The position numbers and the translations under genes are program-made. This document shows, piece by piece, positions 1 to 11,000 of a DNA stretch of 64,000 nucleotides. The stretch spans positions 40,697,601 to 40,761,600 of the forward strand of contig NC_092356.1 of the NCBI RefSeq assembly GCF_963676685.1. The letters run 5' to 3'. The DNA comes from Mytilus edulis. Lineage: Eukaryota > Mollusca > Bivalvia > Mytilida > Mytilidae. The notes under the pieces are model-generated. The model searched no databases. It saw nothing but the letters and a program-made list of their open reading frames with translations, and was not told where the DNA came from. Positions within the stretch are counted from its first letter, which is position 1; each line of letters begins with the position of its first letter.

Positions 1-213
1 TCTATGCCTTGGATAAGAAAATCCTTAGTTTTTTCGAAAAATTCATAGTTTTGTGAAGAGGAAATTTATAAAAATGACCACATTATTGATATTCATGTCA
101 ACACCGAAGTGTTGACTACTGGGCTGGTGATACCCTCGGGGACGAAACGTCCACCAGCAGTGGCATCAACCCAGTGGTGTAAATAGTTATCAAAGGTACC
201 AGGATTATAAATT

Positions 214-262
214 AGTACGCCAGACGCGCGTTTCGTCTGCATAAGACTCATCAGTGACGCTC
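214..262 (-). ncRNA. Hammerhead ribozyme, intact core (unit 1)
   Basis: Read on the minus strand: helix I 5' strand GAGCGUCA; core CUGAUGA (complement of 248-254); helix II GUCU/AGAC with a short loop; core GAAA (complement of 231-234); a minimal helix III from self-complementary ACGCGCGU; cleavage triplet GUC ending opposite 223; and helix I 3' strand UGGCGUACU. All invariant core bases are present. Helix III is either 2 bp with a GCGC loop or is formed between two molecules, as known for minimal type-I hammerheads of retroelements. Catalysis is inferred from the motif. Confidence 0.87.
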
Positions 263-569
263 AAATCCAAATATTTATAAAGCCAAACAAGTACAAAGTT
301 GAAGAGCATTGAGGACCCAAAATTCCAAAAAGTTGTGCCAAATACAGCTAAGGTAATCTATGCCTTGGATAAGAAAATCCTTAGTTTTTTCGAAAAATTC
401 ATAGTTTTGTGAACAGGAAATTTATAAAAATGACCACATTATTGATATTCATGTCAACACCGAAGTGTTGACTACTGGGCTGGTGATACCCTCGGGGACG
501 AAACGTCCACTAGCAGTGGCATCGACCCAGTGGTGTAAATAGTTATCAAAGGTACCAGGATTATAATTT

Positions 570-618
570 AGTACGCCAGACGCGCGTTTCGTCTACATAA
601 GACTCATCAGTGACGCTC
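570..618 (-). ncRNA. Hammerhead ribozyme, intact core (unit 2)
   Basis: Same fold as in the first unit, exactly 356 bp further on. CUGAUGA and GAAA are intact, helix II is GUCU/AGAC, and the cleavage triplet is GUC. It differs at one loop position (UAUGU instead of UAUGC). Cleavage at both sites of a read-through minus-strand transcript would release a 356-nt monomer. Confidence 0.87.
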
Positions 619-735
619 AAATCCAAATATTTATAAAGCCAAACAAGTACAAAGTTGAAGAGCATTGAGGATCCAAAATTCCAAAAAGTTGTGCCAAATA
701 CAGCTAAGGTAATCTATGCCTGGGATAAGAAAATT

Positions 736-1910
736 AAAAGTGGTACAGTTTTAGCCGTAAAAGGAGTTCCTATGGAAAATTGCATTGCCGATATTTACAG
801 AAATGCAACCTTCAGTTGGTATCATGGTTGCCATGATTTGTCTGTCTTTGTCAATATACTATTGAAAGATAACATGTTTGAATGATATTGCGATGTCTTG
901 ATTTATGATTTTGTTTTCACATTGTTTATTTTAGTTTAAATTTGGCTTTGATCTAGAAGTTAGTAACTTCTGGTACTTTTATGTCTTTTTTGTCCTTCCT
1001 GGTTTTTTAAGCCATTGTTTTAAGAAAAATTCTGTTAACCGAAGCTCCACTTTTCAAATTATTTTTTTTTGTTTTTTCATTTTTTATTAAATATTTTTAC
1101 ACTGTCCCTGGTTAGGTGCACAACAATGTGTGAATACCCCCATTCTTTATGTTATCCATGTTGTGATTGGTTTCTGTAAGAATTGATTAAGAATATTATT
1201 GTTGACGTACAATTCATATTTATTTCTTTTTATTTTCAATAATTTTAGTTTTTTTTACTAAATCTTGCGGTTAAACAAGAGCATTCGGTTTATCTCTATG
1301 AATATATCGGACGGTAAATCAGTTTAGCTAAAAACTAGTAAAAGGTTGTTAGTATTAAGCAAATGCAGTGAGAGTAGAAAATATCATTGAAATTATATCA
1401 TTGTATTTCTTCATAAGTATACAATTATTAAGCATGCTTGTATTCTCAATTGTAGTATGAAAGGTGAACTAGATTTAGATTGTTATAAATAAATTCAACA
1501 ACTGTATACCGCTGTTCAATTCAAACTTTTAAAATTATCTCTTTCAAAATGTAAATTTTGATTGAATAGTACAGAGTTGTCTATAGATAAATACCTAAAA
1601 CACTTTAAAAAAAAAATTCTCTGTTATATATTTTTGTTTGAAGTTTTAAGGGGAATTAAGTGTCCGGTCAGTTGTCCATTTAAATAAAATGAAATGTGCA
1701 TGTTTAATTCAAGTTGTCAGCATTTAAAAGGACTTGACCCTTATAAACCAATTAAAAATAACACCCTACTTTTCATGCATATGACTTTAAAAATTGGTAT
1801 ATATTTAACTCAGTGTGTATGTTATCGCTTGCTTGAATTAGACTTAGGTGGGATATATTCCGTACATATGCATTAAGAGGTGCTTAATATGAGTCAGGCA
1901 TTACCTGTAA
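736..1910. other. AT-rich stretch, no gene seen
   Basis: Unique-looking AT-rich sequence with homopolymer runs. The short ORF starting in the repeat just upstream has no recognisable domain and is not accepted as a gene. Confidence 0.6.
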
Positions 1911-2370
1911 ATGGGGACGAAGTCTGTATGATTTATTTTTTTGTAACTTAAGTATTTGTTAAAAAAAAAAGAAACGGAAATACCGTAACGTTTCCGATTT
2001 TGGTTCTGTTGTTAGGGATTTTAGTTGTGACGTTATTTAAATTATGACGTCATATGCAATGTAAACAAAGAAACGCTATCATCAGGTAACGTTTTTTCAT
2101 ATCAAGGAATTATTAAAAATGAAATTGGTATTGCGCGTTCCTTCCTATTTTATACTAGACTGATAAATATATATTTTACTCAAAGTTTCATACAAACGAG
2201 TCCGGAAAAAGGAAGTTCATTGTACATTTCTGCGCCGGTCCGGGATTTCAAAACACGACAAAAAAAATTTGAACGATTTTGAGTTCATTAGTACAATGAA
2301 AAATTCGGGAAATTTTCCCGAATTTTTTTTTTATTGAATTTTCTACTGTTATTGGGGACTTCGTCCCCAT
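1911..2370. mobile_element. Small inverted-repeat element (MITE-like)
   Basis: A 14-bp perfect terminal inverted repeat, ATGGGGACGAAGTC, lies at 1911-1924, with its reverse complement at 2357-2370. The 460-bp interior is non-coding and includes a short palindrome around a CGGGAAA/TTTCCCG pair. A target-site duplication could not be fixed, so the superfamily is unknown. Confidence 0.55.
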
Positions 2371-2458
2371 ATAATTATCAAAAGAAGCTTACATCCTTTT
2401 CTCCGAAATCAGTTCAATCAACTTAAAATTGTTCTACCTTGTAGACCACCATTCTCCG

Positions 2459-2760
2459 TGAAATTGTATAAAAGAGAAAATTCACAATTCTTTTCATATG
2501 AAAATCTTAGAATACGCTATAAATTTACAATACGGCATATTTTGTCAAAATTGTACAAAAAGGTAAAACATATTTGTTTAATTGGAGGTAATCCTTTTAA
2601 ACGAATTGTCGGCATTCCTATGGAACTGAACTTTTACTTATGTTCACATGAATCGGAGTTCCATCAGACACTTGTAAGAAAAACATCAAAGAAGCCAGAC
2701 CATCGAATTTTGCATTCAGATATATCGATGATTTTCTTTCCCTTGGCCATTAGCCATTGC
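2459..2760 (+). pseudogene. Decayed reverse-transcriptase fragment with YIDD box
   Basis: The frame starting at 2703 reads SNFAFRYIDDFLSLGH followed by a stop, which contains the RT catalytic YxDD box at 2721-2732. Upstream, in another frame near 2605-2625, VGIPM resembles the motif preceding the active site in the same RT type (VGIPMGTNCAP in the 32.6-33.0 kb copy, with I-to-L). Frameshifts and stops show it is dead. The lineage is probably Penelope-like by similarity to the other RT pieces in this window; that assignment is tentative. Confidence 0.7.
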
Positions 2761-2789
2761 GTTCCATTAATTAAACTTATCATATATAC

Positions 2790-3160
2790 CCGGATTAAAA
2801 TTTATATTTACGCCGGACGCTCGTTTCGTCTACAAAAGATTCATCAGTGACGCTCGAATCAAAAAATGTTAAAAGGCCTAAGTACAAAAATTCCCAAACG
2901 TTTTTCCAAAAACAGCTAACTAAGGTAATATATTCCTGAGGAAGAAAAGCCTTAGTACTTCAAAAATTCAAAATTTTGTTAACAGTTAATTTATGATTAT
3001 GAACATATCAATGAAAACTCAAGTCAACACAGAAGTGCTGACTACTGGGCTGGTGAACAGCATTGAGGGCCAACAATTATTAAACGGTTTTTTTCAAATA
3101 CAGCTACGGTAATCTATTCCTGAAGAAGTATATCCTCAATACTAGAAATTTAAAGACACG
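2790..3160 (-). repeat. Degenerate retrozyme-like repeat
   Basis: Diverged copy of the 356-bp repeat at the window start. It keeps the hammerhead region, the AAGTACAAA and GCCTTAGTA segments, and the ACTACTGGGCTGGTGA block (about 3040-3056). It then jumps directly into the AGCATTGAGG segment of what would be the next unit. It is therefore a dimer with an internal deletion that removed the second ribozyme. Confidence 0.7.
2809..2858 (-). ncRNA. Hammerhead ribozyme, weakened copy
   Basis: Minus-strand CUGAUGA and GAAA cores and a GUC cleavage triplet are kept. Helix III can be formed by ACGAGCGU. The base next to the core in helix II is changed (AUCU against AGAC, giving an A-C mismatch), and the first base pair of helix I is also lost. 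Activity is probably reduced; this is inference. Confidence 0.72.
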
Positions 3161-3454
3161 GCGTTATCTACCTTAGTTTTAGAGTGACACATCATATATG
3201 ACATGCGCAATCATCTTAGTACATAAATCAATGACAATCAGGTTGTTTTTCATTTTGAAATTATCAATATTCCCCGCCTTTGTAGCAAAATAACAACTTC
3301 ACCTCCATACGGGATATACATTTTGAATCCCAATTTCTATTCAAGAGCTTGCAGCTGCCGCTCAGACTTGTAAAGCGTCACCAGTGTCTGAGCAGAAATT
3401 TGATGAACCAGGGTTATGTCACGAACGTCTCGCGCTTTTTATAAAAAAAAACAA

Positions 3455-3995
3455 AGTTCATCGTGAGATATAAAAAAAAGAAGGTGTGTTATGATTAAAT
3501 GTACCAATGAGACAACTGTCCATAAGAGACCAAAATGATAAAGAAATTATCAAAGTATAGGTCACTGTACGGCCTTCAACAATGATCAAAGCCGATACCG
3601 AAAATACCCATATAAAAAAGGAGATATGGTATGATTGACAATGAGACAACTCTCCACAAGAGACCAAAATGACACAGAAATTAACAACTATAGCTATAGG
3701 TCACCGTACGGCCTTCAACAATAAGCTAAGCCCATACCGTATAGTCAGCCTTGAAAGGCCCTTAAATGACAATGTAAAACAATTCAAACGAGAACGGCTT
3801 TATTTTTAAGTACAAAAAATGAACGAAAAACAAATATGTAATACATAAACAAACTACATCCACAGAATTACAGGCTCCTGACTTGGTACAGGCACATACA
3901 TACATAATGTGGCGGGGTAAAACATGTTAGCGGGATCCCAACCCTCCCCCTAACTTGAGACAGAAGTATAACAGTAACATGAGAAACTTTTCAAC
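3455..3995 (-). repeat. Dispersed repeat A, one partial copy followed by a longer copy
   Basis: Two successive copies (about 3465-3600 and 3605-3990) of a repeat marked by AATGAGACAACTCTCCACAA, CACCGTACGGCCTTCAACAA and TCAGGCTCCTGACTTGG-like blocks. Other copies in this window are at about 11945-12025, 15745-15880, 17060-17290, 40850-41165, 42060-42340, 42425-42625 and 53745-53785. It is non-coding and I recognise it as common in mussel DNA. Its class is not clear. Confidence 0.75.
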
Positions 3996-4289
3996 TTTAA
4001 CCCTGTATACCACCATACCTTGTTGTTAATTATTTGATGTAATACACGAGGGTCTTGAAGTATAGATTCTAGGTACTGATGTTGTTTATCATCTTCAAAA
4101 CATGTTATAATGTTCCTTCGTTTGTCTTTGTAAATTATAACAACAACTGTCTATTTGGGTAATAAACGTTTGACACGGCTCGGTATTTATACATCCCGTC
4201 ATTTTGGTATTCTTGTTTTTCGATTTTGCTCATGTGATGTGCTTCGTCTTAATGCTTTTTTCTACATATTTTTTAAAAGTGATTAAGAT

Positions 4290-4610
4290 TTAAACACAAT
4301 GTTGAAAACTATACCCCTATGTTTGCCATTTTTACCATTTTATATCTCTTTGTTGTGTTCACACATTGTTGCCAATATTATGGAATTTCATGTAACTGTC
4401 ATCCAAGTGAGATATTTTCAATAGCTATAAAAACAAGTTTTATTCAACATTTTCTACATAAGAGCATGCCTGTTCAAATTGAAGGATATGACAGTTGCTA
4501 TCCTTTCGCTTGATGTGTTTGAGCTTCTGATTTTTCCATTTGATTAGAAACTTTCTATTTTGAGTTTTCCCTGGGTTCGGTATTCGTGTTATTTTGCTTT
4601 TATACTACTC
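4290..4610 (+). repeat. Dispersed repeat B copy
   Basis: A repeat with the ordered blocks TTGTTGCCAATAT, CTACATAAGA, ATGACAGTTG, TTGATGTGTTTGAGC, TTTGATTAG and TTTTCC..GGTATT. Further copies are at 5840-6165, 33860-33950, 38330-38620, 58560-58840 and 59510-59660 (+), and at 8035-8150, 16025-16125 and 42840-43570 (-, the last split by an insertion). No coding potential. It may be a non-autonomous retroelement or the 3' tail of one. Confidence 0.7.
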
Positions 4611-4977
4611 TGGATTCATCAATATTCGTTGGCTACCAATTTTCGTGGATTTCGTGAGTCCAGGGAAACTGCGAATTATATATTTAACGAATTACAAATT
4701 TTGTAAAGGAATGTATGTAGACTTTGCCAAACAACAAAAGTAATATCCTCAAAAATGCCAGTTTTCCTCAATCCATGACAATTGGTATCTACGAAAACAA
4801 ATGCATCCACAGAATGTTTTGATAAGGTATGTAGTAAAATGGCATGTTCTTGATTGGCTGTCTTAAGTTATTGGCCAGCATATGAGAAAAACCACGAAGA
4901 TGACAAATATATATTTGACAAAAGTTGAGTTTTGTACAATTGTTAACAGAAATTATCATTGAGTGTGCCATTAGCAG

Positions 4978-5083
4978 ACGACACCAATCCTACCTCCATT
5001 GATGAGTTACCTACAGAGCTGGTCGCAGTCATCAGAATGAATGACGGTAATAGTAATTCAAAGGAGCAGCTACATTCCAAAAG
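4978..5083 (+). CDS. CROCC: Rootletin exon 1 of those visible
   Basis: Opened by TTAGCAG and closed by AAAAG|GTAAAG. It encodes DTNPTSIDELPTELVAVIRM and a further stretch ending LHSKR, in phase 2 at both ends. Similarity to rootletin is weak by itself; assignment rests on phase and on joining to the next exon. Confidence 0.7.
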
Positions 5084-8000
5084 GTAAAGTTTAAAAAAAA
5101 ATAAAATTGGTCAACTTTTTCCGATGTTGTTGGAATTTTTTATCATTGCCTTGGTCATTTCTAGTCATATATAGTTGAACTAAAATATAGCTGTTGGCTT
5201 TAAAAGTAGACAGTCTATCAGAACGTTTGATGACGATAAATTTACCTCAGCTTTCATAAAGTAAACTCCAAAATTTGCTTAAAAATAAACTCAATCTTAT
5301 GGTCAATTAAAGGAAATTGAAAACCAAATTTAAATTTGTGAATCATTTAGATAAACTGGCAAAATTTAACCTTTCAAGACTCATTGAACTGGTTCTCCAA
5401 TGTTAAAAAAATGTTTGATATTTAAACTAGAGATTCGCTTAGATTTTAAACTAACCCCATTTTGTTATTGTTCTATTATAATGCCAATACGTTATTTTTC
5501 TATTACAATTTTGAAAATAAGTTGAACGACAAAATTATTTTACTCGCGTAGTGGTATTAACCGTATGCGGATTCTTAAAAATTCTAAAGTACTTCTGGAT
5601 GATTTTAGATATCGGTCATTTTTTTTAAATTAGTTCTAACGAAACTTTTCATCTTTAACCCTGTATACCACCATTCCCCATGTGAAATTGTAATTTTTTC
5701 AAAATAGTTTGAACGACAAAATGATTTTATATTTCTTCCTGTGTGACATTTTCATTTTCTGACATCAAACACGCAAAGCAATGAATGTGGTTGTTTAATT
5801 TGATATATGCTTTTAGTGCTTCTTTGTTAAATATTTGTTTGCTTTGAGATTTTAACACAGTGATGACTGCTGTACCTATATTTTGACAATTTTACTTATA
5901 ATGTCTGTTTTTTACACGCATCGTTGTAAATATAATGGAATTTAATGCGACAGGCATCCAAGTAAGAGGTTTAGCGCTAAAGAACTTGGTTCAATCCACC
6001 ATTTTCTACATTTGAAAATGCCTGTACCAAGTCAGGAATATGACAGTTGTTGTCCATTCGTTGGATGTGTTTGATCATTTGATTTTGCCATTTGATTAGG
6101 GACTTTTCGTTTTGAAGTCTGTTCGGAGTTCAGTACTTTTGTGATTTAACTTTTGATCACGATTGTTAAGCATTTATATAAACTGACAAAATTTAACCTT
6201 TCACGACTCATCGAATTTGTTCGGAATCAAAAAATGTTTGATATTCAAACAAGAGATTCGTTCAGCTTGTAAACTAACCCTTTAAGCACGGCTGGTCAGG
6301 TTTTTCTACAAGAGAATGTTCTGCGCTGATGATTTGGTCCTGACTGTGGTTGCTGGTTGTTAAAACATGTGCGAACAAAGATGACAATAGACTATTTTCG
6401 TCGTTTCTCTTATAAAATATGAAAAGAAAAAAAAAATGTTTTTTTTTAGTTTTGTTTTAGTTGAAAGTCAAGCAATTTAAATTTTATTCCTCTATGCGGC
6501 TACAACATGCATAACAAAAAAGTTACCGTGTTTTTAAAAAAAACAACGCAGAATACTACTAGGTGCTCATGGAGTCTGTTTTTTTATACCAAAATCCTTA
6601 CGACTTTTTTGAGGGGGGAATACTAAAAAACTGCGATTTATCAACATTGTGCATTTTTCTTAAGAAAATTAAGTAAAAGTAGAGAAAATAAAAAAATGAA
6701 ATGATTATTTCAGAAAACAATTGGATGCCTTCCCACCTCACATGTTGTTAATAGAAGTGGGACATTTAAAGACGTATCGTATCTGTATCTGATACGTTGA
6801 CGTATCTGAACGCATCTATTGGTTATACTTACAATACATGTAGCAATCGAGAATAGGGAAAAGAGTTTGAAAAAATATGAAAGGATAATGACATTTTTTT
6901 AGTCTCTTTCATTTTTTATACATGAATTGGTTTTTTTAATAAATGTTCAATAGTTTACATACTTGCTTCCTGTGAGTCAAAATTCTGACTTCTTATATCT
7001 ATTATTATACATTTATTGCTCTAAAAGTGATGTTCCTATGATATATATTTACAGTACATATAATTATGCAATTATGAAAACATGGACGACAACAGAAGAT
7101 AACATTTACACACATCTAGCAATCACGTGTTTTTCGTGTCAATCTATCATAATATACCTGTATATGTTTTAACACTCGACGTTTAAATCATTACAACAAC
7201 ATGTAACCATGCGTGAAGTTGAATTATAAAACAAATAATGTAACGTTATAATAATTAAACCCATACATTATATTTGCTAATAAATGGGGATGAATCATTC
7301 AACATCAGCAGTTACGAATTGATGACTGATACCAGTATTAATACATTTACAAATTAGCAGGCATTACTTTTTTTTTTGGGGGGGGGGGGGGAATCTCAAA
7401 AAAAGAGAACAAAAATTTCCATCACCCTTTCCCTATTTGTTCTCTATCTTTTTCTTGTTCTCGGAATTTTTATCACAGTGTTTGACTCAATCATTAACTA
7501 TATCTGCATTATTATTAAAAATCATGCCTGAATAGATAAAAACGGGTGAATAATTTTATACTCTCCGGTGTGTAATAAAAAGAGTGTTTAAGGTTCATGT
7601 GGACCCTTTGTCTAAAATGGCTGCATTAAATCTTTCCAGATGCCCAGGTTTGTCTTTTTCAGAGTAAATGTTTTGGGTTAAATGCAGCCATTTTAGCCAA
7701 AGGGTCCATACGAACCTACATGACCGGAAGACATAACAAAAATAAAAACAATATATAGATATGAACTATTTAGACACGTAAATAATCCATGATTCAATAT
7801 CAGATTTCTTGCAAATATAGCATACACATTTCCATCTCCATTTCGACACAAGTAGTTGCTTTCTCAAATCGATTGTCCAACATTTTAGCAAAATTTAGAC
7901 ATTAACATACTGATATTTATCATTCAATCCATTGGCTAGGTTTTATGGGCATATATGGACGAAAGAGACAACAGAAAAATTAAAAGTTTCTTGCATGGTT

Positions 8001-11000
8001 GAGAACTGGATAATGCATACAAATACCGAACGCCGAGCAAAATTCAAAACGGAAAGTCCCTTAACATATGACAAAATCAAAAACTCAAGAACAACAAACG
8101 AATGGATAACAGCTGTCATACAGTTTAATGAATATTTGCATTTTGATGAGACATGATAGTGTATAACAGACACCCTTCATCAATACAATACTGATGAAGT
8201 TTAAAAGGCTTTAATTCTCTACTCATGTGACCCTTACTTTGTGTAAAAGTATGCGATGGCTACTTTTGCTATCAAATGTCACAGCTTAGACCTTTTTTTG
8301 TTCCTCTGTGACTATTGAATATTTCTTATCTAAATTGGAAATGGAAGGCCGCATCCTTGTTCTTAATCATGCCATGATCGTACCAATGCATAATATATAT
8401 ATAAATTCGTGTGATTTTTTTCTTCATTTTTTTTTTCATTTTTATTTTGATCAGATTTGTGTGCAAGAGTAAAAAAAAAAATGTTTTATTACGTAACAGA
8501 TGGTTCTGGTTTTATCATCTTAGTTAATTTGGTTAAAAATCCTCATTTACAATTGTTGTCCTTTATAACTGTGCTCATATGTTTCTGGTGTTCAGCAATC
8601 AAATGTTACAAGGAGCCTAATGCACAATGTGCCTTTCAATCTAACTAGAACCATGGTGGCCTTTTTTACAGATACATCATTCATATTGTACTTTAATAGA
8701 TTCTGAAGAAGAACATTAATTTTATTTTTAAATAACACTTCATAGTATATTATTTATGGTTTTAAGTTTGTTTTAAGGCAGTGTTTTTTACCTACTTCGG
8801 GTGCGAGATTTTCTCCTATTGGTGGCCTTCGACTATTATCTGCTCTTTGGTCGAGTTTTTGTCTCTTTGACATATTACCCATTTTAATTCTCAATTTTAT
8901 ACAAATATTTTATTGCACTGATAGTTGTTAGTAATATTTATTTGTATGCAATTTAATTTATTTTTTACTTCAGTCACTGTAAAAGTGACCGGTTAGAACA
9001 CAAAGTCCGTTGTAAAGAGGAGGAGCTTATGGGAACAAAAGAGGTTCAAGGCAGGACATTTTTGGACCAACATTTTCTAGAACAGAAAACTGAAGTCAGT
9101 AAGTTAATATTGATTAGTAATATGTTTGATAATTCATTTTAAAATCACATTTATTAAGAAGTTCTAACTGAAATATGGAAAATATATATAAATAATTCTT
9201 ATATGATTTGCATATCTATAAACACTTGATTTGGATTGGTCAATTTTAATTTTTCTCTCGGTTTACAATTTGATAAATCATGTTTCCGAAACTACTTTCG
9301 TAATCTATTCATGATCGGTTTGCAGGGATCTCTGGATTTCATCAAATTGAGATTAAAAAACATACATAGTATATGACTGTACTATAATGCATACATGTCT
9401 ATAACAAAAAATAAATAAAATAGATAGATAAATGCACTTAAGCTTCGAAAATGTATTACTTTAAAATTAGATAAAATTCCGCGTCAGAGTAATACACGAC
9501 GTCGTACGAATGAAAACTATTTTGTTACTAAACCTGTCAATTGTGCATTTGGTGGTATTTATAGTTACCTTTACACAAAAAAATTTTTATTTAAGAATCG
9601 CAAATATTTTTCCTTAAGAGTTATAAGGATTAAACACATTTTTTCTAGAAGTTATTGATGTGTAAACCGGGGCTCTTACTCACAAACTTTACATAGGACT
9701 TTTATTCAGTTTGTGAGTTAATCGACCTGGTTTACACATCAATAACCTCTAGAAAAAATGTGTTTAATCCTTACAATTCTTAATAAAAAATATTTACTCG
9801 CAAACTTTCTATAAAAGTCCTTCGGACTTTTATTCAGTTTGTGAATTCATCGGCCCGGTTTACAGGAAAGACATACATTTATATAACGCATATTAATAGT
9901 ATTGATTGGTTTAATTGAAGGCTGGAGCTAGCATGTTATTAACTGCTTGTAGTTTATGTTAATTTTTGTTAATTACTGTTTCTCTTTGATTATTTCCTTC
10001 TGGTACTTATTCTAACATCCGATTCGGAATCAATGGAACTGATTTTTACTATAAGTATTGCTGTGTGTTGTTTAAACCAAATTGGCTAGATGTCTCACAA
10101 AACATGTTTAACGCCGCTGCATTCTTTGTTTCTGTCCCCAATCAGTAACAGCTTACCTTTGGTATTTTTTAAGCTTGGTTTATATAAATATTTCGGAGTT
10201 TAATTTGACTTTTATCTTCACTGATCTAGTACATAAAATTATTAAGAGATCCAATAGAGTTTACATCCGGGATTTTTTTTTACATTTTTGAAGACACATT
10301 TGTGGGTTGTGCAGTTTTCTACTTTTTGTCTGATTGTTGACACATTCCCTGTTTCCAATTTCAATTTAATTCTTCATCTTTTTAATTACAGATGACGCAT
10401 TGAACAAATCTAAAGTTCAGAAATCTGACCTTGAACTTGGAATAAACAAATCAAAGACAGAGGAGGCTGGACTGAATGACGGTTTACATCAGGATGAAAA
10501 GATTTTTCCCATGGTAGGTTGTTTTATTAAACATATGTCAACATAACGGAGAGTTCAGCAAGATATCAGTTTTGTGTTTCATATGTCATTTAAAATGAAA
10601 GGTTACGATTAAAAGTATACAAAAAAGTGATAAAATAAATCTCTTACGTCAAAGAAACATTGTTGATATATGATTCGGATAATTTCTTTTTCGATGACCT
10701 CCAGAAGTGCATGCAACTATTCAAGTTATATATGTTTGCCCTGGTTATCAGAAATTGACAAATATGTAATATATGTGTAGGAATCAAATCTATTTTGGGT
10801 TTCAAATCTATGACAGATTCCTTATTTATGGAAAATGTGACGTCATGCCATCCCAAATCTATAGCAGATGTTTTTACAATCCTAATCTATGGCAAGTTTT
10901 GTAACTTCCCAATCTATTGAGGATTTGTGTTGTTTCCAAAGTTATGGCAAATATTGTGCAAATGGAAAACAATTGTGCATATTACCTGTATAACCCATTC

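Larger units (their letters stand above)
1..735 (-). repeat. Tandem 356-bp retrozyme-like repeat (two units plus start of a third)
   Basis: Units 1-356 and 357-712 differ at only a handful of bases. A third unit begins at 713 and diverges after about 735. Each unit carries a complete hammerhead-ribozyme motif on the minus strand at the same position. Each also has a block reading ACTACTGGGCTGGTGATACC followed by a CCTCGGGG hairpin, and a tail matching single copies at about 2.8-3.15 kb and 63.0-63.27 kb. Tandem units of this length with one ribozyme each are the known architecture of animal retrozymes, which are non-autonomous and thought to be moved by Penelope-like RT. No ORF is credible here. 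The left end is cut by the window. Confidence 0.8.

Noticed and set aside
655..885. 76-residue ORF
   Set aside because: Begins inside the 356-bp repeat and runs into unique sequence; no domain, no acceptable start context.
6309..6340. CTGATGA motif at 6.3 kb as another hammerhead
   Set aside because: No following GAAA, cleavage triplet or pairing helices.
7943..8173. Overlapping ORFs on both strands at 7.9-8.2 kb
   Set aside because: Both lie across a repeat B copy; translations of the same repeat appear at its other copies.
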